A DNA stretch of 64,000 nt from an uncultured Bacteroidales bacterium (GTDB lineage: Bacteria > Bacteroidota > Bacteroidia > Bacteroidales > Bacteroidaceae), in assembly GCA_902799355.1 (NCBI GenBank), contig CADCAG010000001.1, forward strand, positions 1 to 64,000. Direction: 5' to 3'. The position numbers and the translations under genes were made by a program. The notes beneath the pieces are model-generated. The model searched no databases and was not told the DNA's origin. It saw only the letters and a list, made by a program, of their open reading frames with translations. Shown in pieces: positions 8,719 to 16,404 of the stretch (position 1 is the first letter of the stretch; each line of letters starts with the position of its first letter).

Positions 8719-10268
8719 TCGGACTACTGACCTTGGCAGCACTGCTCCTGACAGGCTGCGGCAAGGATAACACTTTTAAGAACAAGGAGATAACAATGGA
8801 GGCGTTTTCTGATATGAAGGCGCCTGCGTTTGTTTTTGACTTCCAGCAAGTAGCCCAATTGGTTGCTGAAACAGCCCGCAAAGAAGGTGCTGCGACAGAG
8901 TCTGACCGTCGAGTACGCGACTACTACGAACAGGATGGCGTCCAGCTGTTATGGGTAGACAGAGCAGGCGTAGACCACCGCGCTGACTCGTTGCTGGCTC
9001 ATTTGCACCAGGTGGGTGATATAGGCTTCTCTGAACGAGCTTTCTTTGTCGATGCCATCGAGCATGACCTGCAGCAATTGCGCCAGTTGCAGTTTGGCGA
9101 GGGCAACGATGATATCAACCATGTGGCAGCCCGACTGGAGTACCATCTCACCAAGGCCTGCATGCGCTATGCCTATGGCTACCGCTATGGCTTCATCAAT
9201 CCCTCACGCATCTTCAATCACCTCGACGAAGAAGAGAAAAAGCCTGGTGATAACTCGCGCATCGTGCGCTATCGTGGACTCTTCGACGTGGATATGGAAC
9301 AGGCTCCTGCCGACTACCACCTGACAGTCATTGATAAGATTGTCAACGACAGCATTGCTGAGTATTTGAGCGCCATCGAACCGCAGGATAAGTTCTACCA
9401 CAAGCTGAAAGGCATGTTGAAGAACGATACTACTGCAGAACAGCGACAGCGCATCCTGAGCAATATGGAGCGCACCCGTTGGCGTCTGCGTCGTCCTATT
9501 CCAGAGACGGGCAAGCGCATCATTGTCAACATCCCTGCCTATCATCTCTATGCCTATGGCGACGACAGCTTGTTGCACATGCGCATCGTCTGTGGTGCCT
9601 GGAAGACGAAGACACCCCTGTTGAGCAGCGAGATAGAGTGGATGGAGGTCAATCCGCAATGGATTATCCCACAGAGCATCCTGGAGAAGGATGTTGTGCA
9701 TCATGCTGGCGACAGTGCCTATTTCGCTCGCAACAGATACAACATCTATGAGCGCACCACCAACAAACAGATGGAGATTGGCGAGGTGACACAGAGCATG
9801 TTGCTCAGCGGCAAATATCGCGTGGCCCAGGAGAGTGGCGACGACAACTCGCTGGGACGTCTGGTATTCCGTTTCAAGAATAATTTCTCTGTATTCCTGC
9901 ACTACACCTCTACACCGTGGATGTTCCAGCGTGACAAGCGCTCCATCTCCCACGGCTGTGTGCGTGTGGAACGGCCCTTCGAGTTGGCTAATTACGTGCT
10001 TGATGAGCCTGACGAATGGCTGCTAGACCGCATCCGTATATCGATGGGATTGAAACCCACCAGCGATCGTGGTCGTAAGTATCTGCGTACCCATCAGGAT
10101 GAGGAAGACCATAAGTTGATAGGTTATGTGCCTGTCAAGCCTCACGTACCTCTTTATATTATATACTTCACGCTGTGGCCTGACGAGACGGGTGACCTGA
10201 AGACGTGGCCCGACGTCTACGGCTACGACCGTGTAATCTTAGACCATTTGACCACTTATCTGCCATGA
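8667..10268 (+). CDS. L,D-transpeptidase (YkuD/YcbB type) lipoprotein
   Basis: About 533 aa. The start is uncertain: TTG at 8667 gives a lipoprotein signal with basic n-region and lipobox LLTGC, and I see no ATG before the signal. The C-terminal part has the YkuD catalytic site ISHGCVRV near residue 428, and IIVNIPAYHLYAY opens the catalytic domain. The large N-terminal part resembles the YcbB/LdtD scaffold. The enzyme makes 3-3 cross-links or attaches proteins to peptidoglycan in the periplasm. Its stop overlaps the sigma gene start (ATGA), placing a wall enzyme inside a sigma operon. Confidence 0.85.
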   Translation: MLYLKNRKGSQKGFCSLIGLLTLAALLLTGCGKDNTFKNKEITMEAFSDMKAPAFVFDFQQVAQLVAETARKEGAATESDRRVRDYYEQDGVQLLWVDRAGVDHRADSLLAHLHQVGDIGFSERAFFVDAIEHDLQQLRQLQFGEGNDDINHVAARLEYHLTKACMRYAYGYRYGFINPSRIFNHLDEEEKKPGDNSRIVRYRGLFDVDMEQAPADYHLTVIDKIVNDSIAEYLSAIEPQDKFYHKLKGMLKNDTTAEQRQRILSNMERTRWRLRRPIPETGKRIIVNIPAYHLYAYGDDSLLHMRIVCGAWKTKTPLLSSEIEWMEVNPQWIIPQSILEKDVVHHAGDSAYFARNRYNIYERTTNKQMEIGEVTQSMLLSGKYRVAQESGDDNSLGRLVFRFKNNFSVFLHYTSTPWMFQRDKRSISHGCVRVERPFELANYVLDEPDEWLLDRIRISMGLKPTSDRGRKYLRTHQDEEDHKLIGYVPVKPHVPLYIIYFTLWPDETGDLKTWPDVYGYDRVILDHLTTYLP

Positions 10269-10816
10269 CGAAAGACGAAGAACAGTTGCTGATGCAACAA
10301 CTGACTGACCCGAAAAGCCAACGGAAGGCCTTTGAGCGGTTGGTGCGCGAGTATAGCGAACAGCTCTACTGGCAGGTACGTCGTATGGTGCTCAGTCACG
10401 AGGATGCCAATGACGTCATGCAGAACGTCTTCCTCAAGGCATGGGCCCATCTGGACGACTTCCACCGTGACTCGAAGATCTCTACCTGGCTGTATCGCAT
10501 AGCCGTCAACGAGAGTCTCGACTTCCTGCGTCGCCAGAAGAATCAGATAGTGATGAGTACTGACGATGGCGGTCAGAGCGTGTCGCAGACACTGATGGCC
10601 GACCGCTATTTTGATGGCGACCAAACGGAAGCACTCCTGCAGGAAGCCATTGCACAGCTGCCTGACGTGCAGCGCACCGTCTTCAACCTGCGCTACTTCG
10701 ATGAGATGAAATACAGCGACATCAGCAAGCTGCTGGATACATCGGAAGGAGCGTTGAAAGCGTCGTACCACATAGCCGTTAAGAAGATTTCAGAATTTTT
10801 TAAGTCTCGTGATTAA
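10265..10816 (+). CDS. ECF-type RNA polymerase sigma factor
   Basis: 183 aa from the ATG at 10265, which overlaps the transpeptidase stop; an upstream GTG would lie inside the previous gene. Region 2 is seen in LYWQVRRMVLSHEDANDVMQNVFLKAWAHLDDF and ISTWLYRIAVNESLDFLRR, region 4 in LPDVQRTVFNLRYFDEMKYSDISKLLDTSEGALKASYH. Followed by a one-helix membrane protein and a Spy/CpxP-like protein, which suggests an envelope-stress sigma factor. Confidence 0.9.
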   Translation: MTKDEEQLLMQQLTDPKSQRKAFERLVREYSEQLYWQVRRMVLSHEDANDVMQNVFLKAWAHLDDFHRDSKISTWLYRIAVNESLDFLRRQKNQIVMSTDDGGQSVSQTLMADRYFDGDQTEALLQEAIAQLPDVQRTVFNLRYFDEMKYSDISKLLDTSEGALKASYHIAVKKISEFFKSRD

Positions 10817-10861
10817 ACTTTTTGCAACAACAAACGTCATAACAATAAAGAAATAAGGAGT

Positions 10862-11212
10862 ATGTCAATGACTAATGAAGAATTATACCTCAAGGAAAGA
10901 GTAGGGCAGAAGAATCCCTTCCGTACACCAGAAGGGTATTTCGACCAGTTTACGGCAAATATCATGGCACAGTTACCCGAGCGTCAGCCTATGGAGAGCA
11001 AGCCTGTGGCCAAGAAGGTTGCTATGCCTATCCGTCACTGGTTCTATGCTGCTGCTTGTGTCGCTGCACTGGTGGTGACAGCTGTCTCCTTCCACTTCCA
11101 CGAAGTGGACGCGCCCCAGCAGGTTGCCGCTTCAGAGAGTTACATCGACGAAGCTGCCGACTATGCTATGCTCGACAATATGGATATCTACCAGTTGCTG
11201 GCAGAGGAGTAA
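10862..11212 (+). CDS. Single-helix membrane protein, probable anti-sigma factor
   Basis: 116 aa. The N-terminal 58 residues are cytoplasmic and include NPFRTPEGYFDQFTANIMAQLPE, a stretch common in Bacteroidetes proteins encoded beside ECF sigma genes. Residues 60-80 (WFYAAACVAALVVTAVSFHF) are the transmembrane helix and a short acidic periplasmic tail follows. The start may be Met1 or Met3. Position directly after the sigma gene supports an anti-sigma role; this is inference. Confidence 0.7.
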   Translation: MSMTNEELYLKERVGQKNPFRTPEGYFDQFTANIMAQLPERQPMESKPVAKKVAMPIRHWFYAAACVAALVVTAVSFHFHEVDAPQQVAASESYIDEAADYAMLDNMDIYQLLAEE

Positions 11213-11235
11213 AGGAATAAAGAAAACTAAACGAG

Positions 11236-11688
11236 ATGAAGAAGATTGTAACAATCAGCCTGTTACTGATGATGGCCGTCATGGTGAGCGCTCAGGATAA
11301 TAAGCGTTTCTCACCAGAGAAATTCGAGGCTGACCTGAAAGCCTATATTACCAAGGAGGCTTCATTAACGCCACAAGAAGCCGACAGGGTTTATCCTGTG
11401 TTCTGTGAGTTGCGTGAGAAGCAGCGCGTCATCTACGACAAGATGCGCAAGATGGGCATGAACAAGCCCGTAGGCGACGAAGCCTGCAAACAGGCCATTG
11501 TCGAGTATGACAAGCTGAATCTGGAACTGCGTCAGCTGGATGTCGACTACCACAAACGGATGATTAAGAAGGTGTCAGCCTCGAAGGTCTATGAGATTAT
11601 GCAGGCTGAGAACCGCTTCCATCGTCAGATGATGAAAGGTTGGCAGCATGGCTGGCAGAATGGGTGGCAGAAGGGCAGACGCCGTTAA
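11236..11688 (+). CDS. Periplasmic Spy/CpxP-like protein
   Basis: 150 aa with a signal peptide ending VSAQ. The mature chain is almost entirely helical with a pattern like Spy/CpxP and zinc-resistance proteins (EKFEADLKAYITKEASLTPQEADRVYPVFCELREKQRVIYDKMRKM), ending in a W/G/Q/K-rich basic tail. Such proteins act as periplasmic chaperones or stress sensors. As the last gene of the Ldt-sigma-anti-sigma unit it likely feeds back on that response. The last 92 bp overlap convergently with the nth gene. Confidence 0.75.
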   Translation: MKKIVTISLLLMMAVMVSAQDNKRFSPEKFEADLKAYITKEASLTPQEADRVYPVFCELREKQRVIYDKMRKMGMNKPVGDEACKQAIVEYDKLNLELRQLDVDYHKRMIKKVSASKVYEIMQAENRFHRQMMKGWQHGWQNGWQKGRRR

Positions 11689-12292
11689 GCCCACAGCGTT
11701 CGCAATGAGGACGGCGTGCCGTACAGACGTAGCGGCCGTGAAGCAACAACCAATGATGTGCCCGTGGAATATCTTCCACGGGTATATTTTTTACCAGTTC
11801 CTGTTCTACCTTCAAGGGATTGTCGGCCTTTGAAGGGACCAGTCCTAAGCGATGACTCACACGGAATACGTGGGTGTCGACAGCCATCGTTGACTTGCCG
11901 AAGGCTACCGACTGGATGACGTTGGCTGTCTTGCGACCTACACCTGGCAGGTCCAGCAGCTGGTTCATGTCGGCAGGCACCTCGCCACCATGGCGCTCCA
12001 CCAGCATGCGTGCCATCTTCACCAGATGTTCCGCTTTGGCGTTGGGATACGACACACTCTTGATATACTCCAGCACCTCGTCGACTTCCGCTTGGGCCAT
12101 TGTCTTGGCATCGGGATACTGGCGGAACAGTTCAGGCGTCACCTGATTGATGCGCTTGTCCGTACATTGTGCGCTGAGCACCACAGCCACCAGCAGCTGG
12201 AAGATGCTGCCAAATTCCAGTTCTGTATCTGCCTCAGGCATCTCCTTTCGGAAGTAGCTGAGAATAGCTTCGTAGCGTTGTTTCTTCGTCAT
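11597..12292 (-). CDS. nth: Endonuclease III (DNA glycosylase/AP lyase)
   Basis: 231 aa from ATG at 12292 (MTKKQRYEAIL); an upstream ATG adds 12 unlikely residues. The helix-hairpin-helix LLDLPGVGRKTANV with its catalytic Lys, the VDTHVFRVSHRLG aspartate and the four-cysteine iron-sulfur loop (C-x6-C-x2-C-x5-C, CTARRPHCERCGLNGVC) are all intact. It removes oxidised pyrimidines in base-excision repair. About 25 extra residues after the last Cys (SATHSASHAANLSSSDDGSG...) are encoded antisense to the end of the Spy/CpxP-like gene and look like acquired tail. Confidence 0.93.
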   Translation of the reverse strand: MTKKQRYEAILSYFRKEMPEADTELEFGSIFQLLVAVVLSAQCTDKRINQVTPELFRQYPDAKTMAQAEVDEVLEYIKSVSYPNAKAEHLVKMARMLVERHGGEVPADMNQLLDLPGVGRKTANVIQSVAFGKSTMAVDTHVFRVSHRLGLVPSKADNPLKVEQELVKNIPVEDIPRAHHWLLLHGRYVCTARRPHCERCGLNGVCPSATHSASHAANLSSSDDGSGSQPA

Positions 12293-12338
12293 CGTAATAT
12301 TTTTATCGTTTTTTGTTTCTAATTTCAAAAGAATTTGC

Positions 12339-12346
12339 TATCTTTG
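12339..12346 (+). promoter_or_regulatory. -7 box of deoD
   Basis: TATCTTTG, 35 nt before the deoD ATG. A TTTG at 12312-12315 is 23 nt upstream, slightly wider than the usual 19-21. Confidence 0.65.
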
Positions 12347-12380
12347 CAACATCAGTTGTTAACTAATTATTATAAAGCTT

Positions 12381-13088
12381 ATGAAAAATACTCCCACTCC
12401 CCACATCGGGGCTCAGTATGGCGACATCGCCGAGACTGTTATCATGGCGGGCGACCCGCTGCGTGTGAAACTCATGGCCGAGAAATATCTGGAGAATCCC
12501 GTTTGCTTCAACCAGGTGCGTGGCATGCTGGGTTATACGGGTACCTATAAGGGCAAGCGTGTCAGCGTGATGGGTCACGGCATGGGTATGGCCTCTATCG
12601 GTATCTATACCTATGAGCTCTACAACTTCTATGGTGTGAAGACCATTATCCGTGTGGGCTCTGCCGGTTCTATCAATAACGACCTGCACATTGGCGACCT
12701 GGCCATTGCTATGGGTTGCTGCACCAACAGCAATTTTGCTGCTCAGTTTGAACTGCCCGGAACCTTTGCGCCTATCGCTGACTTCGAACTGCTGCGTGCG
12801 GCTGTCGAGTCGTGCGAGAAGTTCGGCTACCACTATAAGGTGGGCAACGTGGTGTCTTCCGACACGTTCTACAGCGACAACCCCCACACCGACAAGTGGA
12901 TCAATATGGGTGTGCTGGCTGTGGAGATGGAGATAGCAGCGCTCTATATGAATGCTGCCCGTTCAGGCAATCGTGCCCTGGGTCTGCTGACCATCTCTGA
13001 CCATATCCTGACAGGCGAGGCTACGACTGCCGAGGAGCGTCAAAACAGCTTCACCCACATGATGGATGTCGCCTTCTCGCTGGTATAA
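12381..13088 (+). CDS. deoD: Purine nucleoside phosphorylase, DeoD type
   Basis: 235 aa, standard length. Family signatures: [23 protein letters not shown] at the N terminus, [16 protein letters not shown], the phosphate-binding RVGSAGS, and EMEIAALYM plus TISDH near the C terminus with the catalytic Asp. It phosphorolyses purine (deoxy)nucleosides to base and (deoxy)ribose-1-phosphate. Monocistronic, with its own promoter and a shared terminator with rsmG. Confidence 0.96.
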   Translation: MKNTPTPHIGAQYGDIAETVIMAGDPLRVKLMAEKYLENPVCFNQVRGMLGYTGTYKGKRVSVMGHGMGMASIGIYTYELYNFYGVKTIIRVGSAGSINNDLHIGDLAIAMGCCTNSNFAAQFELPGTFAPIADFELLRAAVESCEKFGYHYKVGNVVSSDTFYSDNPHTDKWINMGVLAVEMEIAALYMNAARSGNRALGLLTISDHILTGEATTAEERQNSFTHMMDVAFSLV

Positions 13089-13097
13089 ATAATAAAG

Positions 13098-13140
13098 GTG
13101 GTCTATCGCCTCTTTACAGGGGCAGATAGACCACATATTT
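13098..13140. terminator. Bidirectional terminator between deoD and rsmG
   Basis: Arms GTGGTCTATC (13098-13107) and GATAGACCAC (13125-13134) with an inner CCTC/GGGG pairing; T-rich on both outer sides. The right arm lies inside the last codons of rsmG. Confidence 0.85.
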
Positions 13141-13737
13141 TTCTTTGAACCACTCTTCTTTGAACCACTGCGTCAGCTCCATCGAGTCTGTGATGTGGCG
13201 GAAGGGTTGCAGTTCAGCCTGAAGGTCGCCACCTTTCAGACAAAGTATGCCATTGGGCAGTGCATTATGCTGCTCTTTGGCTATGTTCTTTTTCACGATT
13301 TTTGCCAAGTCGGGTAGGGGCATCACGGCACGACTGACGATGAAGTCGTACTTGCCTTTCTCCTCCTCGCCACGCAGATGCTCTGGGTGGCAGTTGGTCA
13401 GTCCGATGGCGTTGCACACCTCCTGGGCTACGCGAATCTTCTTGCCCGTTCCGTCGATGAGCTTGAAGTCGCACTCGGGGAAGAGGATAGCCAGGGGAAT
13501 GCCCGGAAAACCGCCACCCGTGCCGAAGTCCAGTATCTTGGTGCCGTCCTTGAAGGGCAGCATCTTGGCAATGGCCAGCGAGTGCAGCACGTGGTGCTCG
13601 TAGAGGTTGTCGATGTCCTTGCGCGAGATGACGTTGATCTTCGCGTTCCAGTCACGATACAAAGCGTCGAGGGCAGCAAACTGCTGTTGCTGCCTCTCGC
13701 TAAGGTTGGGGAAATATTTCAGGATGATTTCCATCAT
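13114..13737 (-). CDS. rsmG: 16S rRNA (guanine-527-N7)-methyltransferase
   Basis: 207 aa. RsmG features: WNAKINVISRKDIDNLYEHHVLHSLAI, the SAM-binding ILDFGTGGGFPGIPLAI, LIDGTGKKIRV and VSRAVMPLPDL. It methylates G527 in 16S rRNA. It is transcribed after rho; the 34-nt gap is filled with heptamer repeats GTTAAYG (minus-strand sense). Confidence 0.95.
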   Translation of the reverse strand: MMEIILKYFPNLSERQQQQFAALDALYRDWNAKINVISRKDIDNLYEHHVLHSLAIAKMLPFKDGTKILDFGTGGGFPGIPLAILFPECDFKLIDGTGKKIRVAQEVCNAIGLTNCHPEHLRGEEEKGKYDFIVSRAVMPLPDLAKIVKKNIAKEQHNALPNGILCLKGGDLQAELQPFRHITDSMELTQWFKEEWFKEKYVVYLPL

Positions 13738-13780
13738 TAACCAATAACCATTAACCGTTAACCATTAACCGTTAACCATT
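13738..13780. repeat. Heptamer tandem tract between rho and rsmG
   Basis: Alternating AACCATT / AACCGTT units fill the whole rho-rsmG gap; one unit forms the last rho codons (NG, stop). It sits directly in front of the rsmG start. Confidence 0.85.
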
Positions 13781-15715
13781 CATGCTGAGCAGGAACTCCT
13801 CGTTAGAGTGTGTCTGGATGAGACGGTCGTGTACCGTATTCATAGCCTCGATGGGGTTCATCTCGGCAATGTACTTACGCATGATCCACATGCGGTTCAG
13901 TGTGGTCTGATCCTGCAGCAGGTCGTCGCGACGAGTAGACGACTGTACCAGGTTGACAGCCGGGAAGATGCGCTTGTTAGCCAGCATGCGGTCGAGCTGC
14001 AACTCAGAGTTACCAGTACCCTTGAACTCCTCGAAGATCACCTCGTCCATCTTTGAACCGGTATCTGTCAGAGCGGTAGCGATGATAGTCAGCGAACCAC
14101 CACCCTCGATGTTACGGGCAGCACCGAAGAAGCGCTTGGGCTTCTGCAGGGCGTTGGCGTCGACACCACCCGTGAGCACCTTACCAGAGGCAGGGCTGAC
14201 GGTATTGTAGGCTCGAGCCAGACGAGTGATAGAGTCGAGGAAGATGACGACGTCGTGTCCGCACTCTACCATGCGCTTCGCCTTCTCCAGCACGATACCG
14301 GCAATCTTCACGTGGCGGTCGGCAGGCTCGTCGAAGGTAGAGGCTATCACCTCTGCGTTGACGGTGCGGGCCATGTCTGTCACCTCCTCAGGGCGCTCGT
14401 CGATGAGCAGCATCATAATGTATGCCTCTGGGTGGTTGGCAGCGATGGCGTTGGCAATGTCCTTCATCAGGATGGTCTTACCAGTCTTTGGCTGGGCGAC
14501 GATGAGGGCACGCTGACCTTTACCGATAGGAGCAAAGAGGTCTACGATGCGTACTGAGGGGTTCGTGGTGGCGGGGTCGCCGCAGAGCGTGAACTTCTCC
14601 TCTGGGAACAGCGGTGTCAGGTGCTCGAAGGCTACGCGGTCGCGCACCTCGTGGGGCTGACGGCCATTGATGGTCTTCACTGTGCTCAGTGCAAAGTACT
14701 TCTCGTTGTCGTGTGGCGGACGAACGGTGCAGTCTACCACGTCGCCCGTCTTCAGGCTCCAGCGCTTGATCTGCTGAGGCGATACATAGATATCGTCGGG
14801 TGACGACAGGTAGTTGTAGTCGCTGCTGCGCAGGAATCCGTAGCCGTCCTGCAGCAGTTCCAGCACACCATTGCCGCTGATGAGGTCGCCAAAGTCGTAG
14901 CGCTCATAGTTGCGAGCCATGTTTTCGGGAGCGGGAATGCGGTTCTCAATGATGTTATTGACAGGCTGCTGTGCCATTGGACGGTCGAAGATGTCGAGTG
15001 ACGGAATGGCAGCCTGGTCTTCGATGGGCAGGTCTACAACAGGGATGAAGTCTGTGCCGTCGCCAGGGTCGCCCTCCCAGATGTCACTGTCAACGATGGG
15101 CTGGGCGGCAGGAACCTCCACAGCGGTTTGTGCCATCTTCTCCTGCAGCTGGTTGATCAGGCTCTCCTCGATGGGCTCCGATGACTCGACAGCAGCAGCT
15201 TCAGGAATGACATCTGCTGCAGCATCAGTTGCAGCGTCTGCGCTGGCAGCCTGTTCTTCGGCAGCCTTGGCAGCAGCCATCTCCTCGAGTTCCTTCTTCG
15301 ACTTGCGGCCACGCTTCTTGGGAGCCGGCTTCTCTGGCTCTTGGCTCTTGGCTGCAGACTCTTGTGCTTTTTCCTGTTCTTCTGCTGCAGCAGCCTGCTC
15401 GGCAGCCTCCTGTTCAGCAAACAGACTATCGATGGTAGGCTTCTTCTCGGCCTTTTTCTTCTTGGGTTTGGCATCAAGGTTCTCGCCGTCGGAACCATTG
15501 ACGGTGTACACCTTGTCTGTGTCTTTCTTGGCTATGCGTGTGCGTTTGCGCTTGTTGGCGGGTATGCCTGCGGCAGTGTTCTCTGCGGCCTTGTCCAGAA
15601 TGGCGTAGATGACGCTTTCCAGCTCGTCATTCTGCGATACCTTGACACCCAACTCGCTGGCTATCTCCATGAGTTCGGGGATAGAAAGTTGTTCTAATTC
15701 TTCTTTCGTGTACAT
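13772..15715 (-). CDS. rho: Transcription termination factor Rho with long disordered insert
   Basis: 647 aa from ATG at 15715 ([15 protein letters not shown], the usual Rho N terminus), well above the 420 aa of E. coli Rho. After the N-terminal domain (1-50) comes a roughly 200-residue low-complexity segment rich in A, E, K and P, including a basic patch [10 protein letters not shown] and [17 protein letters not shown]. Then the RNA-binding cold-shock domain ([23 protein letters not shown]...DIYVS), Walker A QPKTGKT near residue 408, [13 protein letters not shown], the Q-loop [14 protein letters not shown] and the arginine finger region follow. Large IDR inserts are characteristic of Bacteroidetes Rho and have been linked to condensate formation in a gut Bacteroides. 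Confidence 0.96.
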   Translation of the reverse strand: MYTKEELEQLSIPELMEIASELGVKVSQNDELESVIYAILDKAAENTAAGIPANKRKRTRIAKKDTDKVYTVNGSDGENLDAKPKKKKAEKKPTIDSLFAEQEAAEQAAAAEEQEKAQESAAKSQEPEKPAPKKRGRKSKKELEEMAAAKAAEEQAASADAATDAAADVIPEAAAVESSEPIEESLINQLQEKMAQTAVEVPAAQPIVDSDIWEGDPGDGTDFIPVVDLPIEDQAAIPSLDIFDRPMAQQPVNNIIENRIPAPENMARNYERYDFGDLISGNGVLELLQDGYGFLRSSDYNYLSSPDDIYVSPQQIKRWSLKTGDVVDCTVRPPHDNEKYFALSTVKTINGRQPHEVRDRVAFEHLTPLFPEEKFTLCGDPATTNPSVRIVDLFAPIGKGQRALIVAQPKTGKTILMKDIANAIAANHPEAYIMMLLIDERPEEVTDMARTVNAEVIASTFDEPADRHVKIAGIVLEKAKRMVECGHDVVIFLDSITRLARAYNTVSPASGKVLTGGVDANALQKPKRFFGAARNIEGGGSLTIIATALTDTGSKMDEVIFEEFKGTGNSELQLDRMLANKRIFPAVNLVQSSTRRDDLLQDQTTLNRMWIMRKYIAEMNPIEAMNTVHDRLIQTHSNEEFLLSMNG

Positions 15716-15820
15716 ATAAGTATACAGTAAATCGTTATTAAAAATTCGATTGATGTGGAAAATGAAAACTTTTGGAAAGAATACTTCGCGGACGGAAGCA
15801 TGTTTTCTTGAATTCGACTG

Positions 15821-15828
15821 CAAAGGTA
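15821..15828 (-). promoter_or_regulatory. -7 box of rho
   Basis: Minus-strand TACCTTTG about 105 nt before the rho ATG, implying a leader of roughly 100 nt. Confidence 0.65.
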
Positions 15829-15887
15829 CACATTATTTCTGAAACTGCCAACTTTTTAACCTTATTTTTTTAATAAGTACAGGAACA

Positions 15888-16277
15888 TCATCCTTTCACC
15901 GCTGGTTCCAGCTGGATACCGTCGTAGAGGGTCTGTATGCCCTCGCGACTCTCTGGCAACAGGTGGATGCGGTAGTTGCGGATGTTCTTCTGTAGGTCGA
16001 ACTCCTCCGCACGGTCCACCTTGTCGCTCTCTATCTCCAGTTTCAATAGTCCGATGCCGTCCAGGCGTACGCGGTGCCCGTCCTGCAGATGGCGCACCAG
16101 CAGCTCCGACAGTTCTGCCAGCACGGCTTTCACGTCACTCTTCTTCAGCGAACAGTTGTCTTGTATCTCTCGGCACAGGCGTGCTGTGTCAACAGTCTGG
16201 TAGTGTACGGCTACGGCCTTGTAGCGTCCGTAGTTCTTGAGGTTGGGTTTGGTTTCCTTAACTATCTTGTAATGCAT
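15888..16277 (-). CDS. HU/IHF-family DNA-binding protein
   Basis: 129 aa. MHYKIVKETKPNLKNYGRYKAVAVHYQTVDTARLCREIQDNCSLKKSDVKAVLAELSELLVRHLQDGHRVRLDGIGLLKLEI matches the HU-related family frequent in Bacteroidales, with the DNA-bending arm replaced by a C-terminal tail (NIRNYRIHLLPESREGIQTL). In these genomes such proteins are regularly encoded beside VirE-type ATPase genes, as here (104 nt downstream of that gene). Likely nucleoid or element-associated architectural protein. Confidence 0.85.
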   Translation of the reverse strand: MHYKIVKETKPNLKNYGRYKAVAVHYQTVDTARLCREIQDNCSLKKSDVKAVLAELSELLVRHLQDGHRVRLDGIGLLKLEIESDKVDRAEEFDLQKNIRNYRIHLLPESREGIQTLYDGIQLEPAVKG

Positions 16278-16317
16278 AATTATTCATTTGAATTTTTGGT
16301 AAAGTAGAAAATTTTGT

Positions 16318-16404
16318 GTTAGAGACTGTCAGACTGACAAAACGCCGATGGTGAGGGTGTTTGCAGTCTTTTTAGAGACTGTCAAGACTGACAGTAGACT
16401 GACA
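16318..16404. repeat. Left copy of an about 87-bp imperfect inverted repeat flanking the VirE gene
   Basis: Matches the reverse complement of 18643-18730. 24 nt are identical (16319-16342 versus 18705-18728), followed by a shared GCCGAT, then TTGCAGTCTTTTT and a run of CAAGACTGACA. It overlaps the last codons of the VirE gene and carries multiple GACTGTC/GTCAGAC units. Confidence 0.85.

Noticed and set aside
14910..15608. 232-codon plus-strand ORF opposite rho
   Set aside because: A/S/L-rich product arises from the low-complexity rho insert read in reverse.
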